From: Corbicula japonica
Taxonomy: Eukaryota; Mollusca; Bivalvia; Venerida; Cyrenidae
DNA: 64,000 nt
Assembly (NCBI GenBank): GCA_038501625.1
Contig: JAZAYU010000007.1
Location: forward strand, 2,583,685-2,647,684
Direction of reading: 5' to 3'
Positions 10,370 to 23,687 of the stretch are shown in pieces. Numbering within the stretch: position 1 is the first letter of the stretch; each line of letters opens with the position of its first letter. The notes beneath the pieces were generated by a model. That model did not search any database. It was not told where the DNA came from and saw nothing but the letters and a program-made list of their open reading frames with translations. A program made the translations under genes and the position numbers.

Positions 10370-12400
10370 GTCTAATTGAAGCACCCAATATGTGCATTCT
10401 AAGCTTGTTTTTGCCTATAGGCTTATAGCGTGCTTACCCACAATGGGGCTCACATGGTTCCCGACCACTTTGACCTATGAAATTTGGCACACGAGTTTGA
10501 CTCGTCCCTGATCATAAATCTTCCAAGTTTGAGAGATATATGAGCTTTGAGCATAAAGTTATCGCTTACCCTATATATGCATTTTAAGGATGTTTGCTAC
10601 GTAAACGTAAAACAGACGTTTGCTGAAGCACGAATTTTGAACCTAGTGACAAGAGCGACTGTATTGCAGCGAGCCGGAAAGACTCGCGTGTCGCCCCTGA
10701 GCAAAAATCCACCAAGTTTGAGAGATATACGTGCTTTAAGCATAAAGTTATCACTTACCCAATATATGCATTTTAAGGATGCTAACGTAAAACAGACGTT
10801 TGCACGAAAATTGAACCTAGAGATAGGGTAAACTGTATTTCAGTAAGCCGAAAATACTCGCGGGTTGTGTTTCTTGGATGGTTGGCGAGCTGAAAACATG
10901 CTTGGTTGGAGCAATGGAAATTAAATGGAGCTAACATATTACGTTGATTTTCAATGACCTTATTTTCGCCTAAAGGCTTATCCCACCTTTGGGCTTACGT
11001 GGTTCCCGACCCCTTTGACCTATGAAATTTGGCCAATGAGATTGACTCGTCCCTGAGCTTAAATTCATCAAGTTTGACAGTACATGAGGTTTGAGCATAA
11101 ATTTATCGCTTACCCAATATATGCATTTTACGGCGACCAAAAATAATGCATGGTTGAAGCGAATGCAATTAAATAGACCTTACAAACGTTGGTTTTCAAT
11201 GGTCTTGTCTTCGCCTATAAGCTTATAGCGTTTTTTCCACTTTGAGGCTCTCATGGTTCCCGACACCTTGGGTACATGGAATTCGGCACACGAGTTTGAC
11301 TCGTCCCTAAACATAAATCCTCCAAGCTTGAGAATTTAAATACATGAGCTTTGAGCATAGATATCGCTTACCAAATATATATGCATTTGAGGCTTGTTTT
11401 TGCCTCTAAACTTACAGCTTACCCACCTCGGGGCCCACATAGTTCCCGACACCTTTAAACCATGAAATTTGGCACACGAGTTTGACTCGTCTCTGAGCAT
11501 AAATCCCCAATCATTGAGGGAAACCTGAGCTTTAAGCATAAAGTTCTGGCTTACCAAATTTATATACATTTTAAGCTTATGTTCGCCTAAAGGCTAAAGC
11601 TTGTTTTCCCACCTCGGGGCTAAAATGGTTCCCGACACCTTTGACCAATTAAATTCGGCAAATGAGGTTGACTCGTCCCTGAGCTTAAATTCTTCAAGTT
11701 TCATAGTACATGAGCTTTGAGCATAAAGTTATCGCTTACCCAATATACGCATTTTAAGGTTGTTTGCTCTGAAAACGTAGTGGAGTCGTTTGCTGAAACG
11801 TGAACTTTAAACTTAGAAACGAGGAAAAATTTGAGCCAAAAAAACTAGCGGGTCGTGTTTCTTAGATAATTGGCGACCAAAAATAATGCATGGTTGAAGC
11901 GAGTGCAATAAATTGGAGCTAACAAACGTTGGTTTTCAATGGTCTTGTTTTCGCCTATAGGCTTATAGCGCTTTTTTTCTACCTTGAGGCTCTCATGGTT
12001 CCAGACACCATTGACCCATGGAATTCGGCACACGAGTTTGACTCTTCCCTGAGCATAAATTCTCCAAGTTTGAGAGATATCTGAGCTTTAAGGATAAAGT
12101 TATCGCTTACCCAATATATGCATTTTAAGGATGTTTGTACGTTAACGTATTACAGACGTTTGCTAAAGCACGAACTTTGAACCTAGAGACAGACAAGGAA
12201 AAATATTGCAGTGAGCCGAAAAGACTCGCGGGTCGTGTTTCTTTGATAGTTGGCGACCTTTATACATGCATTGTTGAAGTGATTGCAATTTAATGGAGCT
12301 TACATAAGTTAGTTTTTAATGGCCTAGTTTTCGCCTGTAGGCTTATAGCGTGTTTTCCAACCTTAGGGCCTTTAAGGTTCCCCAATTGAGCTTTTATCAG
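10370..12400. repeat. Degenerate tandem block (unit up to ~550 bp)
   Basis: Recurring landmarks in fixed order are ggcttatagcg, ggttcccgacacctttgacc, cacgagtttgactcgtccct, atcgcttacccaatatatgc, attttaagg, cagacgtttgctgaagcacg and gactcgcgggtcgtgtttct. The first landmark or its remnants occur near 10420, 10975, 11220, 11405, 11590, 11955 and 12340. Unit lengths differ because of internal deletions, so this is an old, eroded array. Short open frames within it are repeat artefacts. Confidence 0.8.
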
Positions 12401-12634
12401 TTAAAGCCCATTTCAGTTTTGTCCAGTGTACAAACGCGGTTGAATTTGTGAGTTTTGGTTTTACCTTTACTTAAAATAATTGTCCTGGGCTTAGGAATGC
12501 ACGAGGCGATTTCAATGTCAATTTCATAAATGAAGTAAAAAATGATTAATCGTATTCGTTTGCAAATTGTTTAAGTGTATGTCAGTGGGACTGGAGTTTA
12601 AAGGTGAGAAAGTTAACGTACTTTGTTAAGTTGA

Positions 12635-12930
12635 TGGGTGGGTTGAAGGTATTTCACTTAGACAACTTGAAATTGTTCGCTCATAAGATTATCTGTTGGG
12701 ACAAGTGTGGGGTTGATGCACCCTAGAACCTAGTTGAAAACCCCTTAGGAAAATTGTTTTGCCACTGACTGTTCCAATGCAGTAATCCCTCGGGTTCTCA
12801 TATGTGTAAATTGTTTGTGGCGTCTGTTTCGAAATTGGTCATTGCTCTCCCTTTCTTCTTCTATGGTGTGTGGGTTGTGTGTATTTAAATGTGTATATTC
12901 CTGATATGCATATTTCACTATTTTAGTTTC
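12635..12930 (+). repeat. R1 dispersed repeat, near full length
   Basis: The segment follows the R1 order: gggtgggttg, caccctagaacctagtt, tttgccactgactgttccaa, ttctcat, then gatatgcatatttcac. It is diverged from the 29.8 and 37.6 kb copies. No coding sequence is seen. Confidence 0.7.
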
Positions 12931-13079
12931 TGTATTAAAATCGCGAAGAAAATAAAGGTAGAAGAAACAAGGCAGTCGGAACGACAGCAATATCCCCCGC
13001 CGCAGATGTAAATGTGGAAAAGGTTATGGATGTTTAAGAGCAAATTAACCAATAGCTCCGGGTTATGGGCAGGCAGGTG

Positions 13080-13730
13080 GAAGCCAATTCAACAGCAAGG
13101 GTATGTCGTGTTCAGATAAGTTTCAGAGTATCAGCCTGCTCAAACACCACAGCCGGCCTTGATCTTGGAACATGGGTTCTGCACATCAGGTTCATGAACT
13201 GAACATTTCACTTACGTTTCGTGATATTCATTCCAGGGGTTCAGAAGATATGAACTGGACACGAAATGCATGGTTCAAATCTTCAAACACCACTGGTGAC
13301 CTTGACATTGAGCCGACCATGTTGGAACATGGGTTCTGCACATCGTCTTGATGGGGAGAACATTTGACTAGTTTCATGAAACTCATTCTAGGGATTAAAA
13401 AGTCATAGACAGGACACAAAACATGCAACTTTCATGAAATTCCTTCAAGGCTTTTCAAAAAACACCACTGGTGACCTTGACATTGAGGCGGCCATGTTGG
13501 AACATGGGTTCTGCACGTCATCTTAACGGGGGAGAACTTTTGACTAAAGTTTCATGAAATTCCTTCTAATAGTTGAAACGTTATGGACCGGACACCAAAT
13601 ATGCTCAAACACCACAGGCAGCCTTGACCTTGAGCCAGCCAGGTTGGAACATGGGTTCAGCAAATCATGTTCACGAACTGAACATTTCACTTAAGTTTCA
13701 TGATATTCATTCCAGGGGTTCAGAGACCTC
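13080..13730. repeat. ~170-bp tandem repeat (4 copies) plus outlier at 15.06 kb
   Basis: Each copy contains a version of gaccttgacattgagccggc, catgttggaacatgggttct, gcacatc, gaacatttgac and tttcatgaaattccttc. Copies begin near 13080, 13270, 13440 and 13600, and a solitary copy lies at about 15060-15175. The order is kept but lengths vary. Confidence 0.75.
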
Positions 13731-14063
13731 TAATTAACTTACCAGTTTGTGTACATACACTGTATACAGCTGAGACCTCTCTTAAATTTATTCTTAACAT
13801 TTTGAGAATGTACTACAAATTTGTTGTTGTTGTTGTTGTTGTTTTACTTACAAACAGTGAATAAAATATTCAGAAATGCCTGATTTTCAATGTGCTAATA
13901 AGTAAGAAAGATTATTTGGTCAGTATCAATAGAAAATGACAAAATTTACACTATAAAATCTTCCAGAGCAAAGTTCTTAAAATTGCATAACACCGATCCA
14001 AGCAGGAAAGTTCATTAGGTCATTGACCAGCAACTGGAGAATGCATCCTAATACACAAGTTAA

Positions 14064-14717
14064 AAGGCCCAATAAACTTGTCAAAACGTTTCTTTTTTCA
14101 TTGTGAAAATTAATTAACCACGTTGACTCTTTTCAAAAGAAAGTATAAATGACCAAATATTTATGTTCTCTAACAATTCCCAATCATTGAGACCCGGTCC
14201 GAATTAAAACGTCACAGTATTTTTGTAGCCCTCAAAATTACTCACCAATGTTTACAATCACTCGGCGAAAAGTTATCGTTTTTTTCCGTACGTGGGCCGT
14301 AAGAACGCAGAACGCGTTGACGTCATTCACATAAAAGTTGTAAACACAAAATCATGCAATCATGGAAAGAAAAAGACGAGGAAAACTAGAGATTCCTTAA
14401 GTTTTAACTTCATTACAAGGTAAACAAAGAAAGATGTAAATGTTAAACGACCCATCCCGGTAAGCTTTTAGTGGGGAATACGTCATCAATGTATGCACTT
14501 CTGCATAATTAGCGACCGTCGCCTGCCGGAAATCAGCTCGGAAAGATTCGCTGTTTGTTTTGTAAACAAGATAAACGATCCGCAAAAAAATGCTGCAAAT
14601 CAATAAGATAATACCCTTTTCTTATTGTAAGGTTTATTTTTTGTGTTATTATGCATACAGGTGAAATTTAAAATCTTTAGGTTAAAAAATATGCTGTTTG
14701 ACAAGTTTATTGGGCCT
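14064..14717. mobile_element. 654-bp MITE flanked by TTAA
   Basis: The left end AAGGCCCAATAAACTTGTCA is mirrored at the right by TGACAAGTTTATTGGGCCT (14699-14717), with one base of length difference. TTAA flanks both ends (14060-14063 and 14718-14721). A TTAA target is typical of piggyBac-type insertion. A TTA target, as for Harbinger, cannot be excluded. The interior has no recognisable transposase. Confidence 0.75.
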
Positions 14718-15351
14718 TTAAGATTGAATCTAAATATAGCTGAAGACACTCAGGTAAAACTATTGGAATTATGACACTTGAAATTTTCACTCTGCTACTA
14801 AAATTTTTGTTTCAAATTTTATCACTGAACAACCAGTGAATGAAATGTTCAGGAAAGATTGAATGTTAAGATGGTATAAAGTTTGTGTCAAAATCTGGTT
14901 GATAACTGTAGAAAATCAAAGGTTAAAAACAGCCTCTGGGCAATTCAAGAACATGATTTTGATAAATTGAGTTGAGATCATCAATATCAATATTCATACC
15001 AAATTTGAGGACAATCGGACAAAAAAATGTGACCTCTATTGCGTTAACAAAATTTTTGCTTTAATCTGACCTAGTGACCTTGACATTGAGCCGGCCATGT
15101 TGGAACATGTGTTCTGCACGTCGTCGATGGGGAGAACATTTGCCTAAAGTTTAATGAAATTCCTTCTAGGGGTTGTTTATAATAGAATTATTTATGATAT
15201 TCTTGTGATGCATTCTATGATTTCATGCCGACAAAGAAGTCTTTGAAAATCGTAAAAGTTGTTCAAAATGTGACATCTTTGGTATCAAATAAAAATCAAG
15301 TAACCCCGGTAAGGTCTCATTTTTGGGGGTTTTCATTGCATGGCATCATGT

Positions 15352-15647
15352 TGTAACGTAATCCAGGACGAACATCTTCCTTTATGGTGAATTGATCAGA
15401 TATAAGTCGGTCAGGTCAATTCTAGCAACAGGTTACTAAATCATTAAATAAGTTAATTATCTGAACGTGTTATTTACGTCAATGGTTATTCAACATCAAG
15501 CCTATGTCATATTTAAGGACCGCACCGGACAGAGCCGGCGAGAGAGCGAGAGGTTTGTATTTGTAGAACATCCACTATACGTTAATAAAATGATTTAACA
15601 CTTACTGGACTTAGTTTATTTCTCCCCCAGTCGTATGCTACATTACA
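15352..15647 (+). repeat. 5' LTR (296 bp)
   Basis: It begins TGTAACGTAATCC and ends GCTACATTACA. Inside are a TATA-like catatttaagg near 15508 followed by GC-rich sequence, and AATAAA at 15584-15589, an arrangement expected for the promoter and polyadenylation signals of an LTR. It differs from the 3' LTR by about ten substitutions and one inserted base. Confidence 0.85.
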
Positions 15648-15689
15648 CATGTTGTTTTGGTTGCCGTGACCATGGATGTAATGAATGAC

Positions 15690-15800
15690 TGGGGGAGGGA
15701 AAGAAAGAAAACGGACGGAAAGAAAGAAAACGGAGGGAAAGAAAGAAAACGGAGGGAAGGAAAGAAAAACTTAGGGAAATAATGAAAACCGAGTGGAAAG
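15690..15800 (+). repeat. Purine-only imperfect microsatellite
   Basis: Repeats of ggaaagaaagaaaacgga with a period of roughly 23 bp lie inside the LTR element. The serine/phenylalanine-rich open frame on the opposite strand is produced by this composition and is not a gene. Confidence 0.8.
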
Positions 15801-17865
15801 AAAGTAAACGGAGAAACAGAAAACCAAAGATAGAAAAAATCAAACATTTTTACAAAGTTGTAACAGTTGAAAAAGAAGTTCATAACCTTGAACACTATAG
15901 AAACATTGGATTTATTTCTATCGAGGTGAAAAGACAAAAGAATAATGTTGGATACAGTTACGAACGGTCATCGTTTAGTAGCAGATATTTTACTTTCTTT
16001 ACAAGTTAACATGATGCTGGATAACGGACAATCTATTGAACTGAGCTCAGATTTTTTGTTTTTGTAAAAGTAACCAGATATTCCTGACCACCAATAACAA
16101 CAGAAAGAAGAAGTAATGTGCTACTGACATTCAAGACCTTGTACATCATCGAGTTTGAAGCTTCCAAAGTTGTTGAATGTGTAATCATCTGAATTGCACA
16201 GAACAGTTTTAATCACCTATAATTATGTATTATGTATTCTTTTATATATTATATATTTGATATTTTTGGTTGTATGTGGAAACCGTAACGGGTTATGGCA
16301 TTAGTAGCCAGGTCATGTAGACCTAATTGCAATGTTCTTACATTGAGGGAAATAGTATATGTATATTGAAAATATATACTGATATTAAGGATTATTACCA
16401 GGTATTTAAGTAATAATAATCTTTTTGTTGTTCTCGTGGTTTAACAGGTCTCAACTTCTGTTGTAGATTTGTGGTTATTACCTGGTATTAAGGTAATAAT
16501 GTTTATGGTGTTTCCAAGGTTTTACGGGTCTGATGCCTGTGGTTTAAATCTGGTTTGCATTTTGTAGCCAGGGATGTCAAGAAGTGAATACGACCGACAG
16601 CCAATTATCACTAAAACTGGTCACCAAAAGGCGGCATTGCTTAAACGGTGGGCGTGGACATCGCCTGTAATGATGACACATTAAACCAGTTGAAATTGTC
16701 GTTTCTGATTTGTTCAGGTGTACAACTGAGGTTTATTTCCAGGAGTACTGTATAATTATTGAAATGTTGTATTTTAATATATTTACAATTGTGTGGGTTC
16801 CTAAACATAGTAACTGTTGTTTAAAATTGATAATAATGTTGCTGTTGCTAGATCGTGATTTATCGTGTATATGTGTTAGGATGAATTTCTGATGGCAACA
16901 GTATAAACTGTTTAATATGCATCACATTTGACTGGTAAGAAATCATCAGTATTTAATATGACTGTAGGATAATTTTGTTCAAATCTTAAATATCATTATA
17001 TGTGTTTCATTTAACTGCTATTGATTGGTGATATCAAAGGGAAACTAAAATGAAACTTTAAGCATTGGATAGATTTCTTCCTGTTTATAACATTGATGGA
17101 AAATGCTGTAGACAACGTTTAGCAATCAATGTCAAAGTCCCAGGGTCTTTCTGTTCTAAACAAAACATTTTGGTTGTTCCGTGGCACACAAGAAACAGAA
17201 GATATGATATATGATCAATATACTGGTGACACTGTTGACCATACTGCTTAGTCAGAAATGGATACCAAATAAATTATTTACAATTTAATTACCTTTGGTC
17301 AGGGTCAACGGTAAATTTGGTCACTTACGACATTGTTAACACGTTCAGCAACGAGGGTTTATTTTGTCAATAATTAACTTTTACTTTGCCAGTTCATTTT
17401 GACTTATTGAACTACAAGTCTTTAGTTAAGGGAAATTAGTTAGTGTATATTGCCAATGAATATTAATGTCATAGATATTCTACCTCTAGAAAAAAATTGC
17501 GTGTGGTATAATTGGTCCCACCACTGACATTACCTGTTGCATAAGTAATGATGTTGACAGAGGTTGTTATTTCACACATTTTCTCGTTTACATAGTTTGT
17601 AATTAGTATACATGTGATTAATTTTAAAATGTTCAAAGTTATCCAATGTTCGAATCATCAAAGAAAAATTATATAAAGGGATTGAAGGTGTTAAGGTTGT
17701 TTTTTGAATTTAGAATTCGAACACTGGTTATAACTCGTTCATGTTTGTTTCATGTTTATTCTCATGGATCATTCAGACCGGTCGGCAATTTGTTCATCAT
17801 ACCATTCTGTCATACGACCATTTGATGTATAAAAAAGGTGTTACATTTTTTTAAAGGGACGAAAT

Positions 17866-18162
17866 TGTAACGTAATCCAGGACGAACATCTTCCTTTATG
17901 GTGAATTGATCAGATATAAGTCGGTCAGGTCCATTCTAGCAACAGGTTACTAAATTATTAAATAAGTTAATTATCTGAACTTGTTATTTACGTCAATGGT
18001 TATACAACATCAAGCCTTTGTCATATTTAAGGACCGCACCGGACAGAGCCGGGCGAGAGAGCGAGAGGTTTGGATTTGTAGAACATCCACTATACCTTAA
18101 TAAAATGATTTAACACTTACTGGACTTAGTTTATTTCTCCCCGAGTCGCATGCTACATTACA
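17866..18162 (+). repeat. 3' LTR (297 bp)
   Basis: This is a near-identical partner of 15352-15647, with TGTAACG/ATTACA ends and AATAAA at 18099-18104. The differences (roughly 3-4 percent by eye) indicate that the insertion is not very recent. Confidence 0.85.
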
Positions 18163-18360
18163 ATGTTCTTGACATACACAAAGTTTGAATGAAATCTATT
18201 ATTGGGAAAATTTTGATTAAACTGAAGCGTCTGCCTTTAAAATTTGTTTTAAACAAGCAATATAATATAAGCTTTAAATTGTGTTTACATTCCTTTGACC
18301 ATTGTTGCATATATTGATCCTGTAATCTTTGTGAATATTGGTGAAAAAGCAATAACCAAA
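18163..18360 (-). pseudogene. Possible LINE C-terminal relic
   Basis: A minus-strand frame reads QRLQDQYMQQWSKEC, then LILYCLFKTNF. This resembles the region just after the reverse transcriptase domain in bivalve LINEs (QRLxDQxxQxWxxxI...YCxFK). It loses resemblance after about 40 residues and is cut by the 3' LTR boundary. Resemblance is from memory only, so confidence is low. Confidence 0.3.
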
Positions 18361-20387
18361 ACCGCTTTGATACAAATTTCTTTCACGGATGTAACCCAAG
18401 TCGAATAGCCTAAACTATCGTAACGTATTAACATAGCATAGCACTTTTTCACATATCATTTAGAGGGCATCGGCAACATTTTAAGCCAATACTTAATACA
18501 TCGTTTTGAAGAAAAAAAAATATAAAAAGGAAAACGAGCACAATCTCCAAGCACTGCGGCATTACAAGCTTGCAGCGGTGCTGACATATATCTTTTACAT
18601 GCATATAAATGTACTTTTTCTATAGAATACATATAATCAATCCCCCAAATCTCAGAGCCATGTATTAAAATTAGAGCTATTTTTGCATCAAATAATTAAA
18701 AAAATACATTCTTCGGCAAAGGGTGTAGATGGTGAAGAGAGGATAACAATGTTATCAAAATACGCTTTGCCTTTTCTTCCATATTTTCAGCTATTTTATA
18801 CAAGGACAGTTGGCTACTAAAACATACATACATAACAAAAACCATTCACAGCTTCTAATTCTCGATTTTTGTAAATCCATTTTCATTCCTGGAAAATGAA
18901 TCACCATTTAGTTGTTTTTGTTTTATTTTTTGTTTTTCAATATTAACAGTTAGGTTCCAGTCGGTACAGTTAACATGTTAAAATCAAAATAATCTTGATT
19001 TAAAACAATTAAATAGCTCCACCTTCTCTACCTGACAGCGGAGAAGTTTGAGTCACAGTGCATGAAGTAACAGCTCTGGTTTGTATTGTTATTAATGTTG
19101 CATATATCATGGAACAGACGGCCGTGCTCCCAAGCGGAAGATTAAAATAATGATGGACTAAGACAAGGAAAAAATCTTTCGCCTTTCCTGTTTTCAATAT
19201 TTCCTAATGATCTTGAAACGTTTCTGAGTCAAAATAATGTCAACGGTGCTTCAAGGGATGTTTTAATAAATGGCTCAAACACCTTCATTAAATTATTCAT
19301 TTTGTTATTTGTTGTGTATTCCATTTTCTTTGTGGCTCTTTACTGTTTTTCGCAATGTTAAAGCGTGCTTCTGTGATGCCTGGTGAAATATAACGTCGGC
19401 CACTCTCTCTATATTTACATTTTTATTTTACTTGATAAACCAAATATACCGATCGAGCACATAAATGGGGTTTTCACTCGGGAGTGTTGTGGGTGGGAGC
19501 TTGCACTAAAAATTCGATTCCCGGTCCGTGGTTTTGTCATTTACAAGAAGATACCGTTGATAAAAATATAGAGATAAACTGTTTCAATACGCTTAACTAA
19601 ATGCAAGAATGATTTTAAAGCATAATACTATAATAGTTCTGACAAAGATTATAAGTGTAATGATTTAGATTTGCCTAAAAATAGCATCGCCAAATTTCTC
19701 ATGAATGATTTAGATTTGTCTCATAAAAATAGCATCGCCAAATTTCTCATGAATTCCATTTCGTTTCTAAAATAATTAGTCGATCTTTTATAATAACATA
19801 TTAGGTAGATCTTACACCGAAAACAACAATTATAAAAAATAAAAATAACTAGTTAACCAGGAGGCTTTTTGAAAATATATGAAAAGAGAAATTTAAACCC
19901 CGCCGATCACGCTCGCATTGATTAAGACTTTGTAAAGGCATATGATATAAAATGCATAATACTTCCCACGTCGACTAGCCCATGGATGAGCGTTCTTCGT
20001 TATGTACACATGTAACCAGTCCACCTGTTGATCCTATGCGCAACGGTGTGCGGTCGCTAAAAACAAAATATCTTGACTGTCAACGCAAACATAATCATGA
20101 ATACATTTTAGTTGTTAATATTTAAAAAAAATATAGCTTTCAATGTCGTTTAGGTATGCATTAATTTATTTATAAATAATACTATAATGTATAAATGATA
20201 ATTATAATAAATATTGTATGTCGACAATACACAATTCAAAAACATGTAGTGAAATACATGTACAAACCGTTTTATCCCAAGTGAATAAAGGTGGGTTCTA
20301 TAGGTGGACTTAGTGAAACAAGTGAAAATCAATATGTTCGTCAATGAGGCAATGGTAATTGTACATCTAGGCTATTATATATCCGTG
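18361..20387. other. AT-rich spacer, no gene recognised
   Basis: There is a short local direct repeat at about 19660-19750 (gatttagatttg and agcatcgccaaatttctcat, twice). Otherwise I see nothing I can assign. Confidence 0.5.
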
Positions 20388-20890
20388 TTATAATGCTCGT
20401 TTGGCCACGAATATGCATACTTTTTGCATAATAACTGCTTAAAGAGATTGCGAGTTCATAATAAATGTAAGTCATACAGACACATGATACAATTCCGATA
20501 CTTACAAATCAATGGAAAAGAAATTCGAAAGTCACTGAACCAAATATATATGTAACTACTTCAGGCTCGAATTTATTTACCAATATTTTATAAAGTAAAA
20601 CGGTCAAATGTCATTCTACCATTGTTTTGTTGAGACCATCTGGTTAGCGTTTGGGATTCACCCGGTAACTGATACACAAAGGACATATATATTACATGTA
20701 ACGTTAATGCTTGATTAAATTTTTAATTGTTGTACAAGAACCAAGTAAAAAGGCCATTGTCTAGGCTTGAAAATAAGAAACAAAAATGAACCATAATAGA
20801 ACGCCAGATTCATGTAAGAAGAGAATCGTTACTTGTTGATTTTTTAAGAAATATGATTTAACATGACACAATATTCGATCATCCAATACT
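20388..20890 (+). repeat. R3 dispersed repeat
   Basis: The order tgctcgtttggccacgaa, attgttttgttgagaccatctgg, acgttaatgcttgatta, aaaaaggccattgtctaggc, tagaacg, atttaacatgaca is found in reverse complement at 38240-38785 and again at 49918-50463. It appears to be a diverged ~0.5-kb repeat family with no coding capacity. Confidence 0.65.
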
Positions 20891-21944
20891 TAACTTACAA
20901 AACATGACAATTTGATCATCTTCGCCCACTTTTAAACAGTGTATTGCAGTACTAACTAGGAAAATGGTCAACATAACATTGAGGTGAGCAACTTTTCTGT
21001 TTTTATTTAAAACAAATCATTTTGTGTGAATTATTTAAATTAATAGAATCTGTAATTGACTAAAAGAAATGTCATTTCACGATCACTTTAAACTGACAGT
21101 TCACAGTATAATGTAGCAACGAATAATAAAAAAATCTTATAACTTTCATAATTTCAAAGTAGCAGACAATAGAATGTAACTTAAATACTTCTAGATTATA
21201 CATCTGGAAAAAAACTGGAAAATGATATGGCTAACACAAGTTTAAGAAGAAAAAAATCACGGAAAGAACTGTTAATACGATATTTTTATTTAATTTACTA
21301 CCAAATTCATTCTATTTAAGATGCGTTTTATTTTCTACATGTTATTTTTCTTTGTTTTAAATGCCTTTACTTGTATAACTAAAATCACATATTATGCTAT
21401 TTAAAAACAATTGTGCATTGTTTCATGCTTTTATCACAAAACTTGGCATTGCATTTTCCGTAGGGTACTGGTTAAGGTTAAGGCTAGCTTGCAAAACATG
21501 TTATAATATACGTGTACTTATTTTATGTGCGAGAACACAATTCAGTTAACTACAAGTAATTTAAAACCTATTTTGGCAAAAGATTTACTTGAAGACTATT
21601 AAGTAACCCGTGTGGTTTTCGTCAAGTTAAATTGGTTGACTGAGCATGAATTACCCTTTGGTGAATTCTGTTGCCGTGCTGGTACAGAAATATTTTCATG
21701 AAAAGAAGAAAAGACTCAAATAGTAAAAGAGAGCTTTAACCTCTACATGTTACTGACAGAAAAAATTACCCTTATCAATATAAATGTCAAAACAATTTAA
21801 TTTGATCCACCGATGGAATAGCACGACGTAAGACCGAGTGTCAGGGCTCAAGCTTTTCATTTTCAGCTTTTCATAGGAAATATTTTCTCAATTTCTCAAT
21901 TTCAACCAATCAGATTAACGAGATCCCTTTTTCAGTTTTATAAC

Positions 21945-23040
21945 AACAGTACCAGGTTTTTCTACCTTTGGAAACCACCAATTGTTAAGCAATGGGGAAC
22001 TGTATTTAGACAGCATTTTAGAAACATTCATATGAATGACACCAGAGTTAATAAGAAAATGTTTGACTGGGCAAAATCTTGTTATGTTAAGAATAGTTTT
22101 AAAAGAATAAAAGTATGTCTCCGTGATATTGATAATGTCACATGTGATTGGTATAGATGTCAGAAACTCAAAAAGTATTGTGAAAGAAATAGAATGTAAA
22201 ATATTTGATAAACAAATTGCTATTTGGAAAAATTTAATAAATAGAGGGACTGGAAACAGAGGTCAAGGTGGAAATAAACTAAGAACCTATAAGCTTTTTA
22301 AACAAGATTTCCAAACAGAGTATTATGTTGAAAGAAACATTCCTTTTAGGTACAGAAGTGCCTTTGCAAAGTTTAGGTGCGGAGTTGCACCAATACGTCT
22401 GGAAACTGATAGATATGAAAATATTGCTGTTTGTAATAGAACATGTTTCCATTGTACAAATACTGTTGAAAATGAGATGCATGTAATTCTACATTGCCCA
22501 ATCTATGCCAATATTAGATGTCAATTACTGGATACTCTATCTACAAATTATGAATGTCAAAACATGTCAGATTTAGAGAAATTAATTTACATTTTTACTA
22601 AAGAGAATTTGATGTATTTGTAAGCCAAAACCTGCATTAATATTCTCCAAGAAAGGAGAAAACACTTATATAAATGACAACTGTAAAAATGTATAGCTGT
22701 ATATAAGAATAATCTAATAATACAACAATTCTTTTAGTGTTTTACAATTTTGACAATAGAACTGATATATGCCGTACTATGAGTACATTATTGTTTTAAA
22801 ATCCATATATGTCTTAATTAAGGTGCATTACTTAGTCTTATCATAGAATGTTTTTCAGTGTTCTAGGTGTAAAGCTACTGTATCTTTTAGTATCAAATTG
22901 TCTCTTATAAATCAATAATGATTGGTCATATGCATGTACTACTACATTTATATAATTTTATTGTATAAACTGTGTTGTGTATATGTAATGTGAATGAGAC
23001 TCTAATAAAATAATTTAATTGAATTGAATTGAATTGTATT
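21945..23040 (+). mobile_element. 5'-truncated LINE (non-LTR retrotransposon) 3' end
   Basis: The segment contains the C-terminal part of a LINE polyprotein, an AT-rich 3' UTR and a terminal simple repeat aattgaattgaattgaatt near 23013-23036, as LINE 3' ends often have. A coding frame upstream (from about 22040, reading NKKMFDWAKSCY) is in a different phase from the main open frame, so a frameshift lies near 22123-22200. Confidence 0.75.
22123..22623 (+). pseudogene. LINE polyprotein C-terminus (truncated)
   Basis: This is a 166-residue open frame that starts at GTG, so it has no genuine start. It matches the tail found downstream of the reverse transcriptase domain in bivalve LINEs: KLRTYKLFK at about 52-60, then RSAFAKFRCGVAPIRLE at 78-94, followed by a C2HC zinc knuckle with C108, C111, H120 and C125. 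Such knuckles are thought to bind nucleic acid during target-primed reverse transcription. The polymerase domain itself is missing and the frame is shifted relative to upstream coding remnants, so the copy is dead. Confidence 0.75.
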
Positions 23041-23687
23041 AATACTGTATTAATACTGTATGTAAAAACGCGTGACAAAGTTAGTGTGCTAGCATGATTG
23101 AAAATACGCACTTCATTTCCAAATAGATGAAAAGGTACATTGTAACTGAAATTCATATAACACGACAAATACAAAATATTGCAGGCTCGTTTTGACTGAG
23201 CCTGTTCATAAGCGATAATGGAAGTGCATATTACTGATTGTAAAGCACAAGGTTTATTACGGCCACTGTCAAGCTTTCTGATTTTCGTATTCTTCGAAAT
23301 GTTTTCTTTGGCTTCAATTGCCTTTAATTAGTTCACGTGTATTTCTTTTTTAATGCATACATTTCGAGATTAGAACGAAACGATTTTAGCAAGGATTGAA
23401 ACAGACTTTTCAAAGAATCAATACAATAACAGGTCACTTATATTAAAAGCTAAATATAACTAAACAAAGTTTATAATATATCACCTCTCTTTGCCACGCA
23501 CTGCTCTTAAAATGTGCCAATTATCTTCGTAAAGCAATTTAATCCGCTTGTCTACTCTACAATTTTGCTTGTGAAATTATGCCAACACACAAAACGAAAG
23601 AAGCTAATTGCACTCTCCATCAAAATGGTTAAGTACTCAGGTGCCTGGCTGAAATCAGGGCCCAGCATCATGTAACGGATATTGGAT

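Larger units (their letters stand above)
15352..18162 (+). mobile_element. LTR retroelement, non-autonomous
   Basis: Two direct repeats of about 297 bp start TGTAACG and end ATTACA, bracketing 2.2 kb. The flanks share ATGT (15348-15351 and 18163-18166), a candidate 4-bp target duplication. A purine stretch (aaagggacgaaa, ~17853-17864) precedes the 3' LTR as a polypurine tract would. The interior shows no gag, protease, reverse transcriptase or integrase motifs, so it resembles a LARD/TRIM-like or heavily gutted element. Confidence 0.85.

Noticed and set aside
15638..15937. Phe/Ser-rich 99-codon minus-strand frame
   Set aside because: It is produced by the purine-only repeat in the LTR element and has no protein-like composition.
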